DNA of 64,000 bases from Butyrivibrio sp. (GCA_016297265.1 JAEDHB010000001.1:1-64000), one strand, 5' to 3'. Shown: positions 1 through 8,217, counted from the first letter of the stretch. Notes: generated by a model not told the origin, from the letters alone. Numbers and translations: made by a program.

Positions 1-458
1 GATAAGGTGTCGTCGCAATACATCCAGTTTTCGGGATAAAGCATTTCATCTGCCGGGAAAAATCCTGTTTTAGAAATAACGTCCAGATGGAGCTTGCGGA
101 TTGTTTTGATACCTGCCACCATATCCGGTGCTTTCTCAGGGTCCGGCTGGTGTAACATTCCCTTGTAGCCCTCGCCGGTTGTACGTGGCTTATTGGTATA
201 GACTCGAGGAATAACAATCACTTTATCCCTGATTGTCTCGTATACCTTGGCAAGTCTTGTTACATAGTCCAGAACAGCTTCTTCGTTGTCTGCTGAACAA
301 GGACCTATTACTGCGATGAATTTATCAGATTTTCCTGTAAAAACATCACGAATCTCGCTGTCAACTGCTTTTTTCAATTCAATCTGTTCCTTAGTGAGCG
401 GAAATTCAGATTTAATTTCTTCCGGTGAAGGAAGTTCTTTAATTAATTCGATACTCAT
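1..458 (-). CDS. aroF: DAHP synthase (3-deoxy-7-phosphoheptulonate synthase), N-terminal part
   Basis: First committed step of the shikimate pathway: condenses phosphoenolpyruvate and erythrose 4-phosphate. The gene runs off the left edge; about 152 N-terminal residues are visible. The reverse complement starts at an ATG (456-458) with a strong CAGGAGGC ribosome site at 462-469. The type I family motif GPCSA lies at residues 52-56 and the substrate-binding stretch RVYTNKPRTT at 85-94, both typical of the AroF/AroG/AroH class. The N-terminal extension of about 45 residues is the usual length for feedback-regulated type I enzymes, but the effector (Phe, Tyr or Trp) cannot be told from this part. 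It is divergent from deoB. Confidence 0.92.
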   Translation of the reverse strand, partial: MSIELIKELPSPEEIKSEFPLTKEQIELKKAVDSEIRDVFTGKSDKFIAVIGPCSADNEEAVLDYVTRLAKVYETIRDKVIVIPRVYTNKPRTTGEGYKGMLHQPDPEKAPDMVAGIKTIRKLHLDVISKTGFFPADEMLYPENWMYCDDTL

Positions 459-505
459 ATCTGCCTCCTGGATTAATATCTGAATACGATTCTAACATTA
501 TTTTG

Positions 506-534
506 AATATAATTCCACCTTTTTTATTATTGAA
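506..534 (-). promoter_or_regulatory. Candidate sigma-A promoter for the DAHP synthase gene
   Basis: On the minus strand TTCAAT (529-534) and TATATT (506-511) are separated by 17 bases, about 50 bases upstream of the start codon. Only moderately close to consensus; the region is AT-rich, so other choices exist. Confidence 0.4.
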
Positions 535-597
535 AAATATCTTGATATAATATGTGGGGGAATAAGGTAAATCAGCCAAACTTTTTGCTGCAATCGG

Positions 598-626
598 TTG
601 AGTTAAATAGCATAAAATGGTATAAT
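598..626 (+). promoter_or_regulatory. Sigma-A promoter of the deoB-pdp-sirtuin operon
   Basis: TTGAGT (598-603), 17-base spacer, perfect TATAAT (621-626) preceded by TGG, an extended -10. It lies about 50 bases before the deoB start codon. No clear operator (for example a DeoR-type repeat) was recognised beside it. Confidence 0.75.
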
Positions 627-678
627 TTTATTAGTGATTTGGCAATATTTTAAAAAAACAGATGCGGAGGCGGTTGTT

Positions 679-1836
679 TTGAGAAGAGTAATTTGGATTG
701 TATTGGATAGTGTTGGTGCGGGGGAATTGCCGGATGCAGGCGACTTTCATGATGCCGGAGCAAATACATTGCTCCATACCTGGCAGGCAAATGACGGTCT
801 TAATATTCCCAACCTGATAAAGATGGGGCTTGGCAATATAGATGGAATGAAGGAAATTCCCAAGGTGACAAAGAGTATTGCCGCTTACGGAAGGGCGAAG
901 GAACTCTCCAACGGGAAGGACACAACAGTGGGACACTGGGAGATGGCCGGAGTGATTTCAAAATCACCGTTTCCGACATTCCCTGAGGGATTTCCTGAGG
1001 AAGTAATAGATGAATTCATTAAACTGACCGGCGTGACGGGTGTGCTTGCAAATTGTGTTGCATCAGGAACTGAGATAATCAAACAATATGGGGAGGAACA
1101 TCTGAAGACCGGTAAACCAATCGTATATACCTCTGCCGACAGTGTTTTTCAGATTGCCATGAATGTAGATGAATTCGGATTAAATGAATTATACAGACAG
1201 TGTGAAATTGCAAGAAAAATTCTGACAGGAAAATACGAAGTTGCAAGAGTAATTGCAAGACCTTTTGTAGTTAATGAGGGCATATATACAAGAACCTCGG
1301 ATAGAAGGGATTATGCCATTGTACCACCGCCTAACAATCTGCTTAATGTATTAAAGGGCAGAGGCTATCGAGTGATGGCAGTGGGCAAGATAGAAGATAT
1401 TTTTGCAGGCTCAGGAATTACAGATGCTGTTCATACCAAAAACAACATAGATGGCGTCGATAAGACTATTGAATATATGAAATCCGCTGAATCAGGACTG
1501 ATATTTACCAATCTTGTGGAATTTGATTCCACCTGGGGACACAGGCGCGATGCTGCTGGTTACGGTCGGGGGATTGAAGAATTTGACAAAAGAATTCCGG
1601 ATATAATCCGCTGTATGACTGAGGAGGATATACTGATTATCAATGCGGACCATGGCTGCGACCCAACATTTAAGGGCACCGACCACACCAGAGAATATAT
1701 TCCGATTTTGATATATGGGGAAAATGTTACACCGTACAATTTCGGTACAAGGGATTCTTTTGCAGATATCGGACAGACCGTTGCAGAATATCTTACCGGT
1801 GAGCCGATAGATAATGGTAGTGCAATCAGACTTTAG
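679..1836 (+). CDS. deoB: Phosphopentomutase
   Basis: Interconverts (deoxy)ribose 1-phosphate and 5-phosphate, feeding nucleoside breakdown products into central metabolism; cytoplasmic, binuclear Mn enzyme of the alkaline phosphatase superfamily. I chose the TTG at 679 because GGAGG (666-670) sits 8 bases before it and the protein then begins directly with the metal-binding strand ending VLDSVG (Asp10); an upstream in-frame ATG at 634 would lie inside the likely transcription start region. The active-site Thr motif GKDTT is at residues 79-83 and the second metal motif ADHGCDP is near the C-terminus. Length 385 residues is normal. pdp follows 12 bases later. Confidence 0.95.
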   Translation: MRRVIWIVLDSVGAGELPDAGDFHDAGANTLLHTWQANDGLNIPNLIKMGLGNIDGMKEIPKVTKSIAAYGRAKELSNGKDTTVGHWEMAGVISKSPFPTFPEGFPEEVIDEFIKLTGVTGVLANCVASGTEIIKQYGEEHLKTGKPIVYTSADSVFQIAMNVDEFGLNELYRQCEIARKILTGKYEVARVIARPFVVNEGIYTRTSDRRDYAIVPPPNNLLNVLKGRGYRVMAVGKIEDIFAGSGITDAVHTKNNIDGVDKTIEYMKSAESGLIFTNLVEFDSTWGHRRDAAGYGRGIEEFDKRIPDIIRCMTEEDILIINADHGCDPTFKGTDHTREYIPILIYGENVTPYNFGTRDSFADIGQTVAEYLTGEPIDNGSAIRL

Positions 1837-1848
1837 GGGGATTTTATT

Positions 1849-3177
1849 ATGAGAATTTATGACATTATTGCAAAAAAAAGAGACGGAAAGAATCTTAGCA
1901 GGGAAGAAATTGATTTTTTCGTCAAGGGATATACTGCCGGCGAAATACCTGATTACCAGGCGTCCGCACTTGCGATGGCAATCTTTATCCGAGGTATGAA
2001 TGAGGAAGAAACAGCCAATCTGACACTTGCAATGGCTCACAGCGGTGATGTGCTTGACCTTAGTGATGTAGAGGGTATCAAGGTTGATAAACACAGTACC
2101 GGTGGCGTTGGAGACAAGACGTCACTCGTGCTTGGCCCGATGGTTGCGGCTCTGGGGGCACCTGTGGCAAAGATGTCCGGCAGGGGGCTCGGCCATACCG
2201 GCGGAACAATTGACAAGCTGGAGAGTTTTCCCGGATTTGTTACGGGAATCAGCAAGGAAGAATTTATACGCAATGTCAATACTATCAAAATAGCAATAGC
2301 CGGACAGACAGGTAATCTTGCCCCGGCGGATAAAAAACTGTATGCCCTCAGGGATGTCACTGCAACAGTTGAATGTATACCGCTTATTGCGAGCAGTATA
2401 ATGAGCAAAAAAATTGCGTCAGGTGCAGATGTCATTGTGCTTGATGTAAAGACCGGAAGCGGTGCTTTCATGAAGAAAGAGGAAGATGCTCTTAGGCTTG
2501 CAGAAGCGATGGTTAAAATCGGCAGTAATGTCGGACGCAAAACAATGGCAGTGGTAAGCAACATGGAGGAACCGCTTGGATATGCGGTGGGAAATGCAAT
2601 AGAAGTTGTTGAAGCAATTGATACACTAAAGGGACAAGGTCCATCGGATTTGCTTGAACTGTGCCTGTGCCTTGGAAGTTTTATGGTGGTGGGAGCCGGA
2701 ATAACAGACTCGGTGGAAGAAGCAAGAAATATGCTTAAAAAGACAATTGAAGACGGAACCGCATTGGAAAAGCTTAGACAGTTTGTGTCTGCTCAGGGCG
2801 GGGATGCCACCTGTATAGACAATACGGAACAGCTTATGCATGCAGCAATTGAGTATGAGTTCAAAGCTGAAAAGAACGGCTATGTAAAGCAAATCATATG
2901 TGATGAAGTAGGAGTTTCGGCAATGCTTTTGGGCGGCGGAAGAGAGACCAAAGAAAGTGAAATAGATTTGAATGTGGGAATCCTTTTGCACAGCAAGGTT
3001 GGCGATTATGTTAAAAAAGGTGATGTGGTTGCAACATTTTTTGCCAACGACGAAAAGAAACTTAACAATGCAGTGAAAAGATTTGAAAATGCCTACATTA
3101 TTGATGACAAAGATATACAAAAAGAGAGATTAATCAGATATATCGTCACGGATGAAGGAGTGAATAAGGTTGAATAA
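1849..3177 (+). CDS. pdp: Pyrimidine-nucleoside phosphorylase (thymidine phosphorylase family)
   Basis: Phosphorolysis of thymidine, uridine or deoxyuridine to base and (deoxy)ribose 1-phosphate, the substrate of DeoB encoded just upstream. The phosphate-binding signature KHSTGGVGDK is at residues 81-90 and the SGRGLGHTGGT stretch at 110-120. The 442-residue length with a C-terminal alpha/beta domain fits the NP-II family; the single Firmicute member usually accepts both uridine and thymidine, so pdp is preferred to deoA (family knowledge). Ribosome site GGGGG at 1836-1840. Its last 8 bases overlap the sirtuin gene, suggesting translational coupling. Confidence 0.95.
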   Translation: MRIYDIIAKKRDGKNLSREEIDFFVKGYTAGEIPDYQASALAMAIFIRGMNEEETANLTLAMAHSGDVLDLSDVEGIKVDKHSTGGVGDKTSLVLGPMVAALGAPVAKMSGRGLGHTGGTIDKLESFPGFVTGISKEEFIRNVNTIKIAIAGQTGNLAPADKKLYALRDVTATVECIPLIASSIMSKKIASGADVIVLDVKTGSGAFMKKEEDALRLAEAMVKIGSNVGRKTMAVVSNMEEPLGYAVGNAIEVVEAIDTLKGQGPSDLLELCLCLGSFMVVGAGITDSVEEARNMLKKTIEDGTALEKLRQFVSAQGGDATCIDNTEQLMHAAIEYEFKAEKNGYVKQIICDEVGVSAMLLGGGRETKESEIDLNVGILLHSKVGDYVKKGDVVATFFANDEKKLNNAVKRFENAYIIDDKDIQKERLIRYIVTDEGVNKVE

Positions 3178-3898
3178 ACTTGATGAATTAAAGAATATTA
3201 TTGATAACAGCGATAATATTGTATTTTTTGGAGGCGCAGGCGTAAGTACGGAAAGCGGAATACCGGATTTCAGAAGTGTGGACGGGCTTTACAATATGAA
3301 ATACGATTATCCGCCCGAAACAATTCTCAGTCATTCGTTTTTTATGAGGAATACGAAGGAATTCTACAAATTTTATAAAGACAAAATGATTTGCGAAAAT
3401 GTTGAACCCAATAAGGCACATTATGCACTTGCAGAACTTGAGAAAGCGGGCAAGCTTAAAGCCGTGATTACGCAGAATATTGACGGATTACACCAGCTTG
3501 CAGGCAGCAGGGAGGTTCTTGAATTGCACGGAAGCGTTCACAGAAATTACTGTATGAGATGCAGAAAATTTTATGACATCAATGCAATAATTAATTGCGA
3601 CGAAATTCCAATGTGTGACTGCAAAGGTATAATAAAACCTGATGTTGTACTCTATGAAGAGGGCCTTGACAATAACACCCTCACAAAAGCGGTAAATTAT
3701 ATCTCCAATGCAGATGTATTGATAATCGGAGGCACATCCCTCACTGTATATCCGGCGGCAGGACTTATAGACTATTTTGCAGGACGCAAACTTGTGCTTA
3801 TCAACAAGAGCGCTACAACAAAAGATTCCAAGGCGGATCTGGTAATCAACAGCTCAATAGGTGAGGCGTTAAGCTATGCAGTGGGCAATATTGACTGA
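3170..3898 (+). CDS. cobB: Sir2-family NAD-dependent protein deacylase
   Basis: Removes acetyl or other acyl groups from lysines using NAD, releasing nicotinamide and O-acyl-ADP-ribose. NAD-binding GAGVSTESGIPDFRS (residues 22-36), TQNIDGLH (101-108), catalytic His120 in LHGS, and a zinc site from Cys128, Cys131, Cys149 and Cys151 are all present. The second zinc pair is C-x-C rather than C-x-x-C, a form common in clostridial members. Start is TTG at 3170, with GGAG at 3157-3160 and an 8-base overlap with pdp. The Tyr/Arg pair marking desuccinylases is not evident, so deacetylase activity is the default inference. Third gene of the deoB operon. Confidence 0.93.
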   Translation: MNKLDELKNIIDNSDNIVFFGGAGVSTESGIPDFRSVDGLYNMKYDYPPETILSHSFFMRNTKEFYKFYKDKMICENVEPNKAHYALAELEKAGKLKAVITQNIDGLHQLAGSREVLELHGSVHRNYCMRCRKFYDINAIINCDEIPMCDCKGIIKPDVVLYEEGLDNNTLTKAVNYISNADVLIIGGTSLTVYPAAGLIDYFAGRKLVLINKSATTKDSKADLVINSSIGEALSYAVGNID

Positions 3899-3906
3899 TT
3901 AAAAGG

Positions 3907-3928
3907 TGTCAAGAAAAAATACTTGACA
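3907..3928. repeat. Inverted repeat overlapping the -35 box of the ylxM promoter
   Basis: TGTCAAG (3907-3913) and CTTGACA (3922-3928) are perfect complements with an 8-base A-rich spacer. The right arm contains the -35 hexamer. It could be a repressor operator, a weak RNA hairpin ending the upstream operon, or chance. No usable minus-strand -10 was found for the mirrored TTGACA. Confidence 0.45.
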
Positions 3929-3951
3929 TACATTCCGCGGTGTTGTATTAT
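3923..3951 (+). promoter_or_regulatory. Sigma-A promoter of the ylxM-ffh ribosome/SRP operon
   Basis: Perfect TTGACA (3923-3928), 17-base spacer, TATTAT (3946-3951), 17 bases before the ylxM ATG, so the leader is very short. This is one of the strongest promoters in the window. Confidence 0.88.
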
Positions 3952-3968
3952 ACTCAAGGTGTTGTTTT

Positions 3969-4310
3969 ATGGAAAAAATATTTGAGCAGGCAATTTTGTA
4001 TGATTTCTATGGCGCATTGTTGAACGAACACCAGAGGATGATTTTTGAAGAATATGTTATTGACAACTTTTCTTTAAGCGAAATTGCTGAAGAACACGGA
4101 ATAAGCAGACAGGGAGTTCATGACCTTATTAAGAGAATAAGCAGAATTCTGGAAAGCTATGAAGAGAAACTTCATCTTGTCAGTAAATTTATGACAGTTA
4201 AGGATAAAATCAATTCTATTAATGAAGTTGCCCGATCCATGACAGGCGAGGACAGTACAAAGTCTGCAAGAATAATAACACTTAGTGAAGAGATAATCGA
4301 CGAATTGTAG
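3969..4310 (+). CDS. ylxM: YlxM family helix-turn-helix protein, SRP-associated
   Basis: Small (113 residues) UPF0122 protein with a sigma-70 region 4-like helix-turn-helix in the middle (the LSEIAEEHGISRQGVHDLI stretch, about residues 37-55). The family is always found next to ffh, and in streptococci YlxM stimulates SRP GTPase activity (family knowledge); a DNA-binding role is unproven. AAGG at 3956-3959 serves as ribosome site. First gene of the operon, 26 bases before ffh. Confidence 0.9.
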   Translation: MEKIFEQAILYDFYGALLNEHQRMIFEEYVIDNFSLSEIAEEHGISRQGVHDLIKRISRILESYEEKLHLVSKFMTVKDKINSINEVARSMTGEDSTKSARIITLSEEIIDEL

Positions 4311-4336
4311 AATATTCAATGGTATAGAGGTATTCG

Positions 4337-5680
4337 ATGGCTTTTGACAGTTTATCAGAAAAATTACAAAATATTTTTAAAAACTTAAGAGGCAAAGGTC
4401 GCTTATCCGAAGCAGATGTTAAGGCTGCTTTGAAGGAAGTTAAGATGGCGCTTCTTGAGGCTGATGTTAACTTTAAGGTAGTTAAACAATTTGTTAATAC
4501 CGTTACGGAAAGAGCAATCGGACAGGATGTAATGAAGAGTCTTACTCCGGGTCAGATGGTTATCAAGATTGTTAATGAAGAAATGGTTACCCTTATGGGG
4601 AGCGAGACCACCGAGATAGCACTTCGCAAAGACGGACAACCGACCGTAATAATGATGGTTGGTCTTCAGGGTGCCGGTAAGACGACTACTACCGCGAAGA
4701 TTGCAGGAAAATTCAAAGAAAAAGGCAAAAATCCTTTGCTGGTTGCCTGCGATGTGTATAGACCTGCGGCTATCAAACAGCTGCAGATAAATGGTGAGAA
4801 ACAGGGTGTACCCGTATTTGAAATGGGAGATAATAATACACCGTCAAATATAGCAAAAGCTGCAGTTGCCCATGCACAGAAGAATGGCAATAAGATTGTT
4901 ATCCTCGATACAGCGGGACGTCTTCATGTGGATGAGGATATGATGCAGGAATTAAAAGATATCAAGTCAAGCGTTGAAGTGTTCCAGACAATATTGGTTG
5001 TCGATGCGATGACAGGTCAGGATGCGGTTAATGTTGCAAACACATTCAATGAATTGATTGATATAGATGGAGTGGTACTTACCAAGCTGGATGGTGATAC
5101 ACGAGGCGGTGCTGCACTGTCCATCAAGGCTGTAACAGGAAAGCCAATACTCTATGTTGGTATGGGAGAGAAATTATCAGACCTTGAGCAGTTCTATCCT
5201 GACAGAATGGCATCCCGTATTCTGGGAATGGGTGATGTGCTTACTCTTATTGAGAAGGCAGAAGCCAATATTGATGAAGAAAAAGCAAAAGAACTTGAGA
5301 GAAAGCTTCGCAAATCAGAATTTGATTTTAATGATTATCTCGAATCTTTCAGGCAGGTTAAAAAACTTGGCGGACTTGGCAGTGTGATGAATTTTATGCC
5401 GGGTATGAACAGTCAGTTGAAGGGCGCAGTTGATAATGTCGATGAAAAACAGATTGACAGAGTTGAAGCAATAATTCTTTCCATGACCCCTAAAGAAAGA
5501 GCCAATCCACATCTTCTTAATCCGTCAAGAAAGAACAGAATTGCTAAGGGCGCAGGCGTTGATATAGCCGAGGTCAATCGTCTTGTAAAGCAACAGGAGC
5601 AAATGAAAAAAATGATGAAGCAGATGCCCGGTCTGCTTGGTGGAAAAGGTAAAAAAGGTAAATTTAGATTTCCTTTTTAA
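4337..5680 (+). CDS. ffh: Signal recognition particle protein Ffh (SRP54)
   Basis: GTPase that binds signal sequences on nascent chains together with SRP RNA and hands them to FtsY at the membrane. N domain at residues 1-95; G domain with P-loop GLQGAGKT (109-116), DTAGR (191-195) and TKLD (249-252); methionine-rich M domain after about residue 300, with C-terminal MKKMMKQMPG. The 447-residue length is normal. GAGG at 4326-4329 is the ribosome site. No SRP RNA gene was seen in the window. Confidence 0.97.
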   Translation: MAFDSLSEKLQNIFKNLRGKGRLSEADVKAALKEVKMALLEADVNFKVVKQFVNTVTERAIGQDVMKSLTPGQMVIKIVNEEMVTLMGSETTEIALRKDGQPTVIMMVGLQGAGKTTTTAKIAGKFKEKGKNPLLVACDVYRPAAIKQLQINGEKQGVPVFEMGDNNTPSNIAKAAVAHAQKNGNKIVILDTAGRLHVDEDMMQELKDIKSSVEVFQTILVVDAMTGQDAVNVANTFNELIDIDGVVLTKLDGDTRGGAALSIKAVTGKPILYVGMGEKLSDLEQFYPDRMASRILGMGDVLTLIEKAEANIDEEKAKELERKLRKSEFDFNDYLESFRQVKKLGGLGSVMNFMPGMNSQLKGAVDNVDEKQIDRVEAIILSMTPKERANPHLLNPSRKNRIAKGAGVDIAEVNRLVKQQEQMKKMMKQMPGLLGGKGKKGKFRFPF

Positions 5681-5721
5681 TAAATTAAACAAATAATATT
5701 ATTTTACGGAGGTAATTGAAA

Positions 5722-5967
5722 ATGGCAGTTAAAATCAGATTAAAGAGAATGGGACAGAAGAGAGCTCCTTTCTATAGAATCGTTGTAGCTGATTCAAGAT
5801 CACCAAGAGATGGAAGATTTATTGAGGAGATTGGAACATATGATCCAAATACTGATCCAAGTACATTCAATGTAAATGCTGAACTTGCTAAAAAATGGCT
5901 TGCAAACGGAGCTCAGCCAACAGAAGTAGTTGGTAAGATCTTTAAGCTTGCCGGAGTTGAGAAATAG
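5722..5967 (+). CDS. rpsP: 30S ribosomal protein S16
   Basis: 81-residue S16 with the family N-terminus [11 protein letters not shown] and the [12 protein letters not shown] core. I start at ATG 5722, 9 bases after GGAGG (5708-5712), not at the in-frame TTG at 5716 that would sit too close to it. Fourth-domain 16S rRNA binder needed for 30S assembly. Follows ffh and precedes khpA, the standard Firmicute order. Confidence 0.97.
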   Translation: MAVKIRLKRMGQKRAPFYRIVVADSRSPRDGRFIEEIGTYDPNTDPSTFNVNAELAKKWLANGAQPTEVVGKIFKLAGVEK

Positions 5968-6002
5968 TAAATTCTTAATTATACCGGTCAGGAGGTAGTT
6001 AG

Positions 6003-6230
6003 ATGAAGGAGTTAGTTGAAATCATTGCAAAAGCACTTGTCGATAATCCTGATGAGGTTGTAGTAACAGAGACTGAGAAGGAAAAAGCAATAATTATTGA
6101 ACTTAAGGTGGCTCAGTCCGACACCGGTAAAGTTATCGGAAGACAGGGCCGTATAGCCAAGTCTATTAGAGCTGTGGTAAAGGCTGCGGCAACAAAGGAA
6201 GACAAGAAAGTAATTGTTGATATTATGTAA
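6003..6230 (+). CDS. khpA: KH-domain RNA-binding protein KhpA
   Basis: 75-residue single KH domain with the GxxG loop in GKVIGRQGR (residues 42-50). KhpA pairs with KhpB/Jag and binds many transcripts; it affects cell elongation and division in streptococci (family knowledge). It always sits between rpsP and rimM. Ribosome site AGGAGG at about 5990-5995. Confidence 0.93.
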   Translation: MKELVEIIAKALVDNPDEVVVTETEKEKAIIIELKVAQSDTGKVIGRQGRIAKSIRAVVKAAATKEDKKVIVDIM

Positions 6231-6236
6231 CTTATC

Positions 6237-6263
6237 ATAGCTGTCCTATTTTGGGACAGCTAT
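6237..6263 (+). repeat. Perfect 10-bp hairpin between khpA and rimM
   Basis: ATAGCTGTCC (6237-6246) pairs with GGACAGCTAT (6254-6263) around a 7-base loop. It is followed by TTGATATATTTG, not a true U-run, so it is more likely a partial attenuator, processing site or mRNA-stability element within the operon than a full terminator. Confidence 0.6.
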
Positions 6264-6305
6264 TTGATATATTTGAACCCACTATCTATATGAAAGAGGA
6301 AGATT

Positions 6306-6818
6306 ATGGATGATTTATTGAGGGTTGGTGTGATTACATCAACACACGGAATTGCCGGTGCAGTTAAAGTATATCCTACAACAGATGATGTAAAGCGCTT
6401 TAAGAAATTAAAGAGATGTATTCTTGTCAACAATAAAGAACAGCTTGAACTGGACATTGTTGAGGTAAAATACTTCAAAAATATGGTGATACTTCGTTTT
6501 AAGCAGTTTGATAATATAAACCAAATAGAAAAATATAAGAATTCAGAACTTTATGTAACCCGTGAAAATGCTGTCGCACTTGAAGAGGGAGAATATTTTA
6601 TCTGTGACCTTATTGGACTTGAGGTCGTGGACGAAAATAATAACAAAATCGGTACTATAAGCGATGTGTTACAAACCTCAGCAAATGACGTATACGAAAT
6701 TGATAACGGGAACGGTAAGAAATACTTGTTTCCGGCAATTAAGCAAGTGATAAAAAAAGTCAACCTTGAAGAGGGTATTATGACTGTTCACGTTTTGAAA
6801 GGATTGTTGGATTTATGA
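6306..6818 (+). CDS. rimM: 16S rRNA processing protein RimM
   Basis: Assembly factor for the 30S head that binds S19 and acts late in 16S maturation. N-terminal beta-barrel domain begins with LLRVGVITSTHGIAGAVKV (about residues 4-22), and the C-terminal PRC-barrel domain has DLIGLEVV (about 101-108) and the DVYEI strand. 170 residues, normal length. GAGGAAG precedes the ATG at 6306. Its last 4 bases (ATGA) overlap trmD, so translation is probably coupled. Confidence 0.95.
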   Translation: MDDLLRVGVITSTHGIAGAVKVYPTTDDVKRFKKLKRCILVNNKEQLELDIVEVKYFKNMVILRFKQFDNINQIEKYKNSELYVTRENAVALEEGEYFICDLIGLEVVDENNNKIGTISDVLQTSANDVYEIDNGNGKKYLFPAIKQVIKKVNLEEGIMTVHVLKGLLDL

Positions 6819-7549
6819 TTAATTTTCATGTGCTTACTCTTTTTCCCGAAATGATAATGCAGGGAATCAACACCAGTATTACGGGAAGAGCGATGGAAAA
6901 GGGATATATTAATATTAATGCTGTTAATATCAGGGATTTCAGCAATGACAAGCACAACCATGTTGATGATTATCCATATGGCGGCGGCGCAGGTATGATA
7001 ATGCAGCCCGAACCTATATATAAGGCATATAAATCCATTACAGATGGCGTGGAAGGACAGCCCAGAGTAATTTATCTTACACCACAGGGAAAAGTGTTTA
7101 ATCAGGCAATGGCTGAAGAATTTGCCGGAGAAAAGGAACTCATATTTCTCTGCGGACATTATGAGGGTGTGGACGAGAGAGTTTTAGAAATGATTGTGAC
7201 GGATTATGTATCCATCGGTGATTTTGTGCTTACGGGCGGAGAACTGCCGGCAATGGTTATGATTGATGCCATATCAAGAAAGGTTGAAGGCGTGTTGGGA
7301 AATGACATTTCCTCCGAGATTGAAACATTCTATGATAATTTGTTGGAATATCCGCAATATACCAGACCTGAAGAATTTATGGGTATGAGAGTCCCGGATA
7401 TATTATTGTCGGGACATCATGGTAATATTGAAAAGTGGAGAAGGGAAAAATCCCTTGAACGAACATTAAAAAACAGACCTGATTTATTAGAAAATGCCAA
7501 TCTTGACAAATCAGATATTGAATATTTGAGTAAATTGAAGAAAAAATAA
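6815..7549 (+). CDS. trmD: tRNA (guanine-N1)-methyltransferase TrmD
   Basis: Methylates G37 of tRNAs reading CNN codons, preventing frameshifts; a SPOUT-fold trefoil-knot dimer using S-adenosylmethionine. Signature YGGGAGM at residues 55-61, CGHYEGVDER at 113-122 and the knot motif IGDFVLTGGELP at 134-145. The 244-residue length is standard. It starts inside the rimM stop codon and is followed by a new promoter for rplS. Confidence 0.97.
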   Translation: MINFHVLTLFPEMIMQGINTSITGRAMEKGYININAVNIRDFSNDKHNHVDDYPYGGGAGMIMQPEPIYKAYKSITDGVEGQPRVIYLTPQGKVFNQAMAEEFAGEKELIFLCGHYEGVDERVLEMIVTDYVSIGDFVLTGGELPAMVMIDAISRKVEGVLGNDISSEIETFYDNLLEYPQYTRPEEFMGMRVPDILLSGHHGNIEKWRREKSLERTLKNRPDLLENANLDKSDIEYLSKLKKK

Positions 7550-7556
7550 AAAACAC

Positions 7557-7585
7557 TTGCAATACATGAATTATTATGTTAAACT
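7557..7585 (+). promoter_or_regulatory. Sigma-A promoter for rplS
   Basis: TTGCAA (7557-7562), 17-base spacer, TAAACT (7580-7585) preceded by TGT (extended -10). It lets L19 be made separately from the upstream ylxM-trmD genes. Confidence 0.6.
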
Positions 7586-7590
7586 ATCAA

Positions 7591-7640
7591 CGTTGCGTAA
7601 TGCGCATTAGTAGTGGTGGTCCGCTGTTACGATAGGAGTA
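7591..7640 (+). ncRNA. Candidate L19 mRNA leader
   Basis: In the roughly 80-base leader, CGTAA (7596-7600) pairs with TTACG (7627-7631), enclosing a hairpin AGTGG (7612-7616)/CCGCT (7621-7625) with a TGGT loop. An L19 leader element is known from low-GC Gram-positive bacteria; I infer this is such an element from position and structure only, not from a covariance match. Confidence 0.45.
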
Positions 7641-7672
7641 TTAAGAACACCATATATCAGGAGGAATATATA

Positions 7673-8020
7673 ATGAACGACATCATCAAGAACATTGAAG
7701 CCGCTCAGATGAAGGAATCTGTACCGGAGTTCAGCGTCGGAGATACTGTTAGAGTATCAGCAAAAATCAAAGAAGGAACACGCGAGAGAATTCAGGTGTT
7801 CGAAGGAACTGTTATTAAAAGACAGGGTGGAAGTAACCGTGAGACATTTACTGTCAGAAAGCTTTCCAATGGTATCGGCGTTGAGAAAACCTGGCCATTA
7901 CACTCACCATTTGTTGAGGGTATTGAGGTTGTTAGACGTGGTAAGGTTAGAAGAGCTAAATTATTCTACTTAAGAGACAGAGTAGGTAAGGCAGCTAAGG
8001 TTAAAGAAATCGTTAAATAA
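7673..8020 (+). CDS. rplS: 50S ribosomal protein L19
   Basis: 115-residue L19, which sits at the 30S-50S interface (bridge B8). Characteristic segments [13 protein letters not shown] and the C-terminal [16 protein letters not shown] are visible. I start at ATG 7673, preceded by CAGGAGG about 8 bases upstream, rather than the in-frame GTG at 7613 in the leader. A strong terminator follows. Confidence 0.97.
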   Translation: MNDIIKNIEAAQMKESVPEFSVGDTVRVSAKIKEGTRERIQVFEGTVIKRQGGSNRETFTVRKLSNGIGVEKTWPLHSPFVEGIEVVRRGKVRRAKLFYLRDRVGKAAKVKEIVK

Positions 8021-8052
8021 TTGATTTCATTCAGGCATATAGTCTGATGAGA

Positions 8053-8090
8053 AGAACCGGTCATATATGTGACCGGTTCTTTGTTATATT
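8053..8090 (+). terminator. Rho-independent terminator after rplS
   Basis: 11-bp stem AGAACCGGTCA (8053-8063)/TGACCGGTTCT (8070-8080), 6-base loop, followed by TTGTTATATT. It ends the ylxM-rplS operon. Confidence 0.88.
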
Positions 8091-8149
8091 AGGTAAATAA
8101 AGCGTCCGATATTTGTACTAAAAACAAATGACAAAACCCTTTTTTTTGT

Positions 8150-8179
8150 TTGGATTTGTAAAAAAATGAGTATTATGAT
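8150..8179 (+). promoter_or_regulatory. Candidate promoter for the lepB operon
   Basis: TTGGAT (8150-8155), 18-base spacer, TATGAT (8174-8179), about 40 bases before the lepB ATG. The only plausible start for the lepB-rbgA-rnhB-...-pgeF gene run after the terminator at 8053-8090. Confidence 0.45.
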
Positions 8180-8217
8180 AAAATATAGAGAATTAACTTG
8201 AAGCGGGGTATTACACG

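Noticed and set aside
634..678. Longer deoB start at ATG 634
   Set aside because: It would add 15 non-family residues and begin only 8 bases after the -10 box; TTG 679 has a good GGAGG.
2037..2564. 175-codon minus-strand open frame inside pdp
   Set aside because: Lies wholly inside a well-supported gene; no motif or start signal.
3884..3912. Minus-strand promoter from the mirrored TTGACA at 3907-3912
   Set aside because: The expected -10 position reads ATTGCC on the minus strand, not a usable hexamer.
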